From Prevotellaceae bacterium UBA1746 (GTDB lineage Bacteria; Bacteroidota; Bacteroidia; Bacteroidales; Bacteroidaceae), in contig CAJPJR010000062.1 of the NCBI GenBank assembly GCA_905369775.1, forward strand, positions 1 to 11,480: a stretch of DNA of 11,480 bases, written 5' to 3'. This document shows positions 7,225 to 11,480 of the stretch, in pieces (position 1 is the first letter of the stretch; the number at the start of each line of letters is the position of its first letter). A program made the position numbers and the translations under genes. The notes under the pieces are model-generated. The model was given only the letters and a program-made list of their open reading frames with translations. It was not told the origin of the DNA and did not search any database.

Positions 7225-7261
7225 GGTGAGAGAGGGGGAAGAAAGGTGTGAAAACGATACA

Positions 7262-7300
7262 TGCCGGGGAGCAGACTGTGTGAGAGTCTACTCCCCGGCA
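7262..7300 (-). terminator. GC-rich hairpin between the DUF1573 gene and manC
   Basis: Arms of 16 bases (7262-7277 and 7285-7300) pair with a single mismatch around a seven-base loop. On the minus strand it begins 16 bases after the DUF1573 stop, and only short T-rich sequence (TGTATCGTTTTC) follows. It could be a terminator, a partial attenuator or an RNA-stabilising 3' hairpin. Confidence 0.6.
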
Positions 7301-7315
7301 CGGGTGTCGTCGGGA

Positions 7316-7720
7316 TTATTTACCGGCGTTGGGATCCTTGGCGGCTTGCATGTCGCCCTTGATGTACAGGCGCACGGTTTCGTTGGAGGCATCGCTGCGC
7401 ACGGTGATCACCTTGGTGAATTCGCCGGCGTATTTGCCGCGTCCGTTGTAGACCACCTTGATCTCACCACGCTTGCCGGGAGCTACGGGTTCCTGAGAAT
7501 AGGAAGGGATCGTGCAACCGCAAGAAGCAAAAGCTTGCTTGATGACGAAGGGGCGGTCGCCGGTGTTCTTGAACTTGAAGGTGTAAGTCTGAGGCTTTTC
7601 CTCGGGGAATTTTCCAAAGTTGTGCTCAGTCTTGTCGAAGGTCATGACTCCCTGAGCCAATGCCGTCATGGCGCTGAATGCAAACGCACCCACGAGGGCA
7701 AGTAATTCTTTCTTGAACAT
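7316..7720 (-). CDS. Small exported DUF1573 protein
   Basis: A 134-residue protein made of a signal peptide (MFKKELLALV..., probable cut after TALA at 19-22) and one DUF1573 domain, an immunoglobulin-like beta-sandwich common in Bacteroidota and Planctomycetota. The domain has the usual features: FGKFPEEKPQTYTFKFKNTG (35-54), a CGC pair (Cys67, Cys69) in ASCGCTIPSYS, and VAPGKRGEIKVVYN (79-92). The molecular role of this family is not established; an envelope function is inferred from the signal peptide. The frame is open upstream to 8182, across ruvC, but the ATG at 7718-7720 is right because it begins the signal peptide and lies 34 bases after a minus-strand TATATTTG. There is no lipobox cysteine. 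Confidence 0.92.
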   Translation of the reverse strand: MFKKELLALVGAFAFSAMTALAQGVMTFDKTEHNFGKFPEEKPQTYTFKFKNTGDRPFVIKQAFASCGCTIPSYSQEPVAPGKRGEIKVVYNGRGKYAGEFTKVITVRSDASNETVRLYIKGDMQAAKDPNAGK

Positions 7721-7754
7721 AATCGATGATGATGTTTTGATGAATTGGGGACTG

Positions 7755-7762
7755 CAAATATA
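7755..7762 (-). promoter_or_regulatory. Minus-strand -7 promoter element for the DUF1573 gene
   Basis: Read on the minus strand the bases are TATATTTG, an exact TAnnTTTG match. Transcription would start near 7748, giving a leader of about 28 bases. It lies within the divergent gap shared with ruvC. Confidence 0.65.
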
Positions 7763-7825
7763 AGAAAGATCTGTTATACGTCGTGCTTTAAGCTGCTGTT
7801 TTTTCGCGTTTTCGTCGCGAATCAG

Positions 7826-7833
7826 TATTTTTG
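7826..7833 (+). promoter_or_regulatory. -7 promoter element next to the ruvC start
   Basis: TATTTTTG matches TAnnTTTG. A run of T residues (7799-7804) sits about where the -33 element would be, but it is not a clean TTTG. The element ends only four bases before the GTG proposed as the ruvC start, so the transcript would begin at or very near that codon. Confidence 0.5.
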
Positions 7834-7837
7834 CCAA

Positions 7838-8458
7838 GTGAGAACAACAGCAGCAGCGCAAGAGCGCATTATCCTCGGCATCGACCCCGGCACAAACGTG
7901 TTGGGCTACGGATTGTTGGCCGTCTGCGGGAAAAAAGCGGAAATGATCGCGATGGGGGTGATCGATTTGCGGCGCGTGAGCGACGTCTATCTCAAGCTCG
8001 GCCGCATCTACGAACGCATCATGGGCGTGATCGACGCTTTCCATCCCGACGAACTGGCCATCGAGGCACCATTTTTCGGAAAAAACGTGCAATCGATGCT
8101 CAAACTCGGCCGCGCGCAGGGTGTGGTCATTGCCGCTGCCATCGCCCGCCAGATTCCCATCCACGAGTACGCACCGATGCAAATCAAACAGGCTATCACA
8201 GGGCGGGGCGCCGCATCAAAAGAACAAGTGGCGGCGCTGATGCAGCGTTTGCTCAACATTGCCGACGACCGCATGCTCCCTTATCTCGATGCCACCGATG
8301 CGCTGGCCGCGGCCTACTGTCACCACATCCACACCACCCGAAACGGCGTGAGAAACCAGCTGCCTGCGCTCGAAAAGAAACGAACGGTGGCTCGGAGCTC
8401 CGGCGCTTCGTGGGACGATTTCGTCAAGAACAACGCGCATCGCGTACACAATGCTTGA
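7838..8458 (+). CDS. ruvC: Crossover junction endodeoxyribonuclease RuvC
   Basis: RuvC is the Mg2+-dependent nuclease that cuts Holliday junctions symmetrically, working with the RuvAB branch-migration motor, which is not in the window. From the GTG at 7838 the protein is 206 residues. The four catalytic acids are all present: Asp16 in GIDPGT (14-19), Glu76 in AIEAPFFGKN (74-83), and Asp151 and Asp154 in DATDALAAAYCH (151-162). KQAITGRGAASKEQV (117-131) is the family's conserved helix region. An upstream ATG at 7745 is in frame, but it would add 31 unrelated residues and place the coding sequence over both divergent promoters. The GTG leaves about ten residues before the first strand, as in other Bacteroidales RuvC proteins. 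No other in-frame ATG lies before the first catalytic Asp. The end codon is certain; the start is likely. Confidence 0.95.
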   Translation: MRTTAAAQERIILGIDPGTNVLGYGLLAVCGKKAEMIAMGVIDLRRVSDVYLKLGRIYERIMGVIDAFHPDELAIEAPFFGKNVQSMLKLGRAQGVVIAAAIARQIPIHEYAPMQIKQAITGRGAASKEQVAALMQRLLNIADDRMLPYLDATDALAAAYCHHIHTTRNGVRNQLPALEKKRTVARSSGASWDDFVKNNAHRVHNA

Positions 8459-8485
8459 ATACGGGCGTTTGTCAGGATCGCCCCT

Positions 8486-8508
8486 CCCCCTTCCGGCACG
8501 GAAGGGGG
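8486..8508 (+). terminator. 10-bp hairpin downstream of ruvC, weak terminator candidate
   Basis: CCCCCTTCCG (8486-8495) pairs perfectly with 8499-8508 around a GCA loop. Only a run of four T residues follows, eight bases later, so termination would be partial at best. No TAnnTTTG promoter was found between it and the next gene. Confidence 0.45.
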
Positions 8509-8534
8509 AACCCACTTTTAGGAACCCACCTTTA
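8507..8534 (+). repeat. 14-base tandem duplication just before a start codon
   Basis: GGAACCCACTTTTA (8507-8520) is followed directly by GGAACCCACCTTTA (8521-8534), with one base changed. The second copy ends on the A of the next gene's ATG. The first copy begins in the right arm of the preceding hairpin. Confidence 0.8.
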
Positions 8535-9088
8535 TGATGATCTTCACGCATTTCCTTCGTCGCCTATTTCCGTGCTGTGCCTTCTGCCTACTGGCGGGCG
8601 GCGCATTGCAGGGGGCAAAGGCACAGACGCTCTTCAACTATGAGATGCAAAAAAGCATCGAACGACAACGCAATGCCCGTTTTGGCATCGCGGCACAGCG
8701 CATTGCCTTCTTTCAACAAAATGCGCTGATGTATCTCTGGCACAAGATGTCGCAAAACGAGTCGCGTTTGCCGCTGTTCTACCAAAAGTTAGATCGTCAA
8801 GCCAATTTCCTCGCCGAATTCCTCACCGTCTACCACCGCCTCATCATCAACAACAGTCAACTCACTGAGGCACAACACGAACGTTGGAAACGCTATTTCA
8901 CCGAAAGCTCCCTACTCCACCCCCTTTTCAACGACCCGAACGACAGTGTGACCCTTCAATTTCTGGACAAAGAGGAGCGTTCCCCCACGCCCTTCTCGCT
9001 CGACACCGATTGGGAGACGGCCTATCAAGCCATCATGCAGCATGCCGCGCAAGAAGGCGTCGGTGCGCTGGTGCAGCTCGGGAAATGA
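8534..9088 (+). CDS. Uncharacterised exported protein downstream of ruvC
   Basis: I do not recognise the family. The 184-residue product has a clear signal peptide: basic residues at 9-10, a hydrophobic core from 11 to 25 containing three cysteines, and a probable cleavage after AKA at 28-30. The mature part is mostly charged and appears helical (for example EMQKSIERQRNARFGIAAQRIAFFQQ, 37-62), with no transmembrane segment and no cysteine. The end is Gly- and Leu-rich with a terminal Lys. The cysteines are in the signal region and do not form an obvious lipobox. The start could be either of two adjacent ATG codons, 8534 or 8537. It lies 75 bases after ruvC on the same strand with no promoter seen between, so it may share the ruvC transcript, though a hairpin stands between. 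An envelope role is inferred only from the signal peptide. Confidence 0.8.
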   Translation: MMIFTHFLRRLFPCCAFCLLAGGALQGAKAQTLFNYEMQKSIERQRNARFGIAAQRIAFFQQNALMYLWHKMSQNESRLPLFYQKLDRQANFLAEFLTVYHRLIINNSQLTEAQHERWKRYFTESSLLHPLFNDPNDSVTLQFLDKEERSPTPFSLDTDWETAYQAIMQHAAQEGVGALVQLGK

Positions 9089-9491
9089 CCGTCGGCGACT
9101 CCGACATTTCGCTTTTTTCCTCCCCCTGCTTTCGTTTCCTCTTTCCCACCTTCGCGCTCTTCGCTTCCTTTTTGTTTTCTCTTTCCCGGCTTTCGTTTCC
9201 TTCGCTTGCTTCGTTCGCGCGCTCCACTCCCTTTCGCATTCTCTTTCCCGGCTTCTCGCTTTCCCTCCCCGTATTTACGACATCAGCTCCCCGATTTTTC
9301 GGTTTTCGCCCCTTTTTTTCGGCATCCACCCCAATTTTTGTCGCCTCCTTTCGTCTTTTCATTGCTCGAAAAACACATTCCGCCAATCCGGCGGACGCTC
9401 ACGAACAGCACTCCCCGATTCTACCCCATTTTCTGCATGATCCACATGGCAGAAAACGGCGCTGCGATTTGGAACATCCCTACAATTTACG
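9089..9491. other. Pyrimidine-rich gene-free region before the glycosyltransferase gene
   Basis: About 400 bases with no convincing gene. From about 9105 to 9365 the plus strand is strongly enriched in C and T, with short TTTC and TTCG runs. The frames that cross it translate to Phe/Ser-rich or, on the other strand, Lys/Arg/Glu-rich low-complexity sequence, and I read these as artefacts. A small hairpin (GTCGG 9091-9095 with CCGAC 9101-9105) and a later T-run (9113-9118) could form a weak terminator for the preceding gene. Degenerate repeats lie at 9128-9254. Confidence 0.65.
9128..9254 (+). repeat. Degenerate tandem repeat of 61-62 bases
   Basis: GCTTTCGTTTCCT occurs at 9128-9140 and again at 9189-9201, 61 bases apart. 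TTCTCTTTCCCGGCTT occurs at 9177-9192 and 9239-9254, 62 bases apart. Together they define two full units (9128-9188 and 9189-9250) and the start of a third. The middle of the unit is poorly conserved. Confidence 0.7.
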
Positions 9492-9499
9492 TATATTTG
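9468..9499 (+). promoter_or_regulatory. Bacteroidota promoter (TTTG-N20-TATATTTG) for the glycosyltransferase operon
   Basis: TTTG at 9468-9471 and TATATTTG at 9492-9499 are separated by exactly 20 bases, matching both halves and the spacing of the Bacteroidota primary-sigma promoter. Transcription should begin near 9506, leaving a leader of about 55 bases before the ATG at 9562. It is the most complete promoter in the window. Confidence 0.8.
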
Positions 9500-9561
9500 C
9501 CCTCACACAGCCAAAAGGCAAATACTTCTTCACACCCCCAGGTGCGAAATGCTTCGCAAAT

Positions 9562-10578
9562 ATGAGATTTTCCATCATAGTCCCCGTATATAACCGTCCC
9601 AACGAGTGCGATGAGCTGCTCGATTCGCTGACGCGCCAAAGTTTCACCGACTTCGAAGTGATCATCGTCGAAGACGGCAGCAGTGTCCCCTGCGATGCCG
9701 TCGTGGCCCGCTACACCGACCGCCTTCGCGTCCACTACTATTCCAAACCCAACAGCGGACCGGGACAAACGCGCAACTACGGTGCGGAACGCGCCCAAGG
9801 CGACTATCTGCTCATCTTGGACAGCGACGTTCTCCTCCCCGAAGGCTATCTGGCCGCCGTCAATGCCGAACTCAACGCCTCTCTCTGCGATGCCTTCGGC
9901 GGGCCGGATCGCGCCCACAGCTCGTTCACCCCGATGCAGAAGGCCATCAATTATGCGATGACCTCCTTTTTCACCACAGGCGGCATTCGCGGACAGAAGA
10001 AAGGGATGGACAAGTTCTATCCCCGCTCCTTCAACATGGGCGTGCGCCGAGACGTCTACCAAGCGCTCGGTGGGTTTTCGAATATGCGCTTCGGCGAAGA
10101 CATCGATTTCTCCACCCGCATTTTCAAAGGCGGCTATCGCTGTCGCCTCTTTCCCGGCGCTTGGGTCTATCACAAGCGGCGCACCGACTTGCGTAAGTTT
10201 TTCAAGCAAGTCCACAACAGCGGCATCGCCCGCATCCACCTTTCGCGGCGCCATCCGGGCACGCACAAATTGGTGCACTTACTTCCGGCCGTTTTCACCC
10301 TCGGCGTCCTCTTTTTATTGTTGTGCGCCGTTTTATTAGGCATCTTCGGACAGGGATGTCTCGCTCTCGCGGCACTTTCTCCCCTGTTGCTCTTCGCGCT
10401 GCTCATCGGCATCGACGCCACTCGCCGCGAACACTCACTCGGTGTGGGTTGTCGTGCCGTTGCCGCCGCCTTTGTTCAACTACTCGGCTACGGCAGCGGC
10501 TATCTCCGTGCTTGGTGGCAGTGCCGCGTGCTGCACAGCGGTGAATTTGAAGCCTTTTCCGAGAGCTTCTACCAATAA
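9562..10578 (+). CDS. Membrane-associated family 2 glycosyltransferase
   Basis: A 338-residue GT-A-fold enzyme that would transfer a sugar from a nucleotide sugar, probably during cell-surface polysaccharide or glycolipid synthesis. The N-terminus MRFSIIVPVYNRP is typical of GT2. Further motifs are EDGSS (37-41), GPGQTRNYG (66-74), the metal-binding DSD (87-89), GGPDRAHSS (113-121) and the catalytic-type GED (178-180). Two hydrophobic segments near the C-terminus (about 242-262 and 266-284) suggest membrane anchoring with the catalytic domain in the cytoplasm. The frame stays open far upstream through pyrimidine-rich DNA, but the ATG at 9562 starts the first Rossmann strand directly and lies after a strong promoter. 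It is 35 bases from radC and probably co-transcribed with it. The sugar donor and acceptor cannot be told from the sequence. Confidence 0.94.
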   Translation: MRFSIIVPVYNRPNECDELLDSLTRQSFTDFEVIIVEDGSSVPCDAVVARYTDRLRVHYYSKPNSGPGQTRNYGAERAQGDYLLILDSDVLLPEGYLAAVNAELNASLCDAFGGPDRAHSSFTPMQKAINYAMTSFFTTGGIRGQKKGMDKFYPRSFNMGVRRDVYQALGGFSNMRFGEDIDFSTRIFKGGYRCRLFPGAWVYHKRRTDLRKFFKQVHNSGIARIHLSRRHPGTHKLVHLLPAVFTLGVLFLLLCAVLLGIFGQGCLALAALSPLLLFALLIGIDATRREHSLGVGCRAVAAAFVQLLGYGSGYLRAWWQCRVLHSGEFEAFSESFYQ

Positions 10579-10613
10579 ATACCCGTTCCTCCCACACCTT
10601 AACCTCCATCACC

Positions 10614-11336
10614 GTGAAACTCCTCGAACCCTCGGCACCCACCTTCGACCGGCCGCGCAAAAAAGCCATCCACGAGTGGGACACCGGCGATCGGCCGCGC
10701 GAGAAATTCATGAGCGAAGGCGCCGACGCCCTCACTCCCGCGGAACTGCTGGCCATCCTCGTCGGCAGTGGCAACGATCGCGAGGACGCCGTGACCCTCA
10801 TGCAGCGACTACTCGACGACTGCCGCGGCAGCCTGAAACGACTGGGTAAACGCAGCATCGAGGAACTCTGCGCCTATCGCGGCATCGGCCCCGCCAAAGC
10901 CGTCACCGTACTGGCTGCCTGCGAACTTGGCGCGCGCAGACACACCGAAGACGCCGACACCGAACAATTCGACTGCTCGGAAAAGATCTACCGCTACTTC
11001 TACGAGAAGCTCCGCGACGCTCCCGTGGAAGAAGCCCACATTCTCCTACTCAACAACAACCTGCGCTTCATTCGCAGCGTGCAAGTCTGTCGCGGAGGAC
11101 TCGACACAACGACCGTCGACGTGCGCATCGTGCTGCGCGAAGCCCTCGTTTCCAATGCGGTGCACGTCGTGCTCTGCCACAACCACCCTTCCGGCAATCC
11201 CCAACCTTCGCGTGCCGACGATGAGCTCACCTTCGAGCTGCAGCGGGCTTGCGACGCCGTGCAACTCCGGCTCATCGATCACCTCGTGCTCACCGACGGC
11301 AATTATTACAGCTACGCCGACCACCGACGTATTTAA
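10614..11336 (+). CDS. radC: RadC family protein (JAMM/MPN domain, UPF0758)
   Basis: A 240-residue RadC-type protein. The N-terminal part (about 10-110) is helical with a helix-hairpin-helix-like YRGIGPAKA (88-96), a DNA-binding motif in this family. The C-terminal JAMM metalloprotease-like domain has Glu140 and H-N-H (189-191) followed by Ser199 and Asp202, matching HxHx7Sx2D. All expected zinc ligands are therefore present. The biological role is unsettled: the historic link to DNA repair in Escherichia coli is disputed, and a peptidase activity has not been firmly shown. The start used is GTG at 10614, which yields the conserved region about 20 residues in. No closer ATG fits, as the next in-frame Met is at residue 33. 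It lies 35 bases after the glycosyltransferase gene and 26 bases before a MIP18-family gene, suggesting one operon. Confidence 0.95.
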   Translation: MKLLEPSAPTFDRPRKKAIHEWDTGDRPREKFMSEGADALTPAELLAILVGSGNDREDAVTLMQRLLDDCRGSLKRLGKRSIEELCAYRGIGPAKAVTVLAACELGARRHTEDADTEQFDCSEKIYRYFYEKLRDAPVEEAHILLLNNNLRFIRSVQVCRGGLDTTTVDVRIVLREALVSNAVHVVLCHNHPSGNPQPSRADDELTFELQRACDAVQLRLIDHLVLTDGNYYSYADHRRI

Positions 11337-11362
11337 CCACAACTCAACACTCAACTCATCCT

Positions 11363-11480
11363 ATGACTCCCGAAGAAAAACTGAAGATCGAAGAACAAAT
11401 CGTCGAAATGCTCAAAACGGTCTACGACCCTGAGATTCCCGTCGACATCTACAACCTCGGTCTCATCTACAATATAGACC
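11363..11480 (+). CDS. MIP18/DUF59 family Fe-S assembly protein (5' end only)
   Basis: The window ends inside this gene; 39 codons are visible from the ATG at 11363. The fragment carries YDPEIPVDIYNLGLIY at residues 21-36, the characteristic opening of the MIP18 (DUF59) family, which includes SufT and PaaD-like proteins involved in assembling or inserting iron-sulfur clusters. An N-terminal charged helix (PEEKLKIEEQIVEMLKTV, 3-20) precedes it, as usual. The start is 26 bases after the radC stop with no terminator or promoter between, so it is probably the next gene of that operon. Which subfamily it belongs to, and whether the conserved downstream Cys is present, cannot be seen. Confidence 0.9.
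   Translation, partial: MTPEEKLKIEEQIVEMLKTVYDPEIPVDIYNLGLIYNID

Noticed and set aside
6289..7251. 320-residue plus-strand frame over manC
   Set aside because: It is antisense to a clear guanylyltransferase; Gly/Val/Asp-rich sequence is the expected shadow of its codon use.
7721..8182. N-terminal extension of the DUF1573 frame across ruvC
   Set aside because: The extension is antisense to ruvC and crosses both promoters; the internal ATG at 7720 begins a normal signal peptide.
9033..9386. 117-residue Lys/Arg/Glu-rich minus-strand frame
   Set aside because: It is the translation of the purine-rich complement of the pyrimidine tract, has no domain features and overlaps the end of another gene.
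8884..9561. N-terminal extension of the glycosyltransferase frame
   Set aside because: It translates pyrimidine-rich DNA into Phe/Ser-rich sequence and includes the promoter; GT2 enzymes start at the IIVPVYN strand, as with the ATG at 9562.

Overview
The window looks like chromosomal DNA of a G+C-rich member of the Bacteroidota, probably the order Bacteroidales. Three things point there. Several genes are preceded by the Bacteroidota-type -7 promoter element TAnnTTTG, and one also has TTTG 20 bases upstream. The proteins resemble Bacteroidales families: a 447-residue Ffh, a secreted DUF1573 protein and a Ser-type S1 sulfatase. There are no clear Shine-Dalgarno sequences before most starts. 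Codons ending in C dominate both strands' genes, which produces long antisense shadow frames. No rRNA, tRNA, CRISPR array, transposase or prophage gene was seen.

Layout, left to right. Bases 1-282 hold the 3' end of an unrecognised gene, closed by a strong hairpin terminator. Then comes an overlapping pair, ffh (SRP GTPase) and folD (one-carbon metabolism). An 860-base gene-free stretch follows (2708-3568). It contains a 13-bp inverted repeat and, most notably, a nested, almost symmetric fold-back element around 3024-3361. A short-chain dehydrogenase gene follows with its own promoter. It converges on a minus-strand group across a bidirectional terminator. The minus-strand genes, read right to left, are a small exported DUF1573 protein, a mannose-1-phosphate guanylyltransferase and an exported Ser-type sulfatase.

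The DUF1573 gene and ruvC (Holliday junction resolvase) are divergent, and each has a TAnnTTTG promoter in the short gap between them. After ruvC comes an uncharacterised exported 184-residue protein, then about 400 bases of pyrimidine-rich, degenerate tandem-repeat DNA. A second plus-strand group follows: a membrane-associated family 2 glycosyltransferase, radC (JAMM domain) and the start of a MIP18/DUF59 Fe-S assembly gene cut by the window end. It appears to be driven by the best promoter in the window (TTTG-N20-TATATTTG, 9468-9499).

Most of the content is housekeeping or ordinary envelope metabolism, and I do not see a clear new multi-gene system. The parts worth a second look are non-coding: the nested inverted-repeat element before the dehydrogenase gene, the 61-62-base degenerate repeats before the glycosyltransferase, and a possible leaderless GTG start for ruvC.
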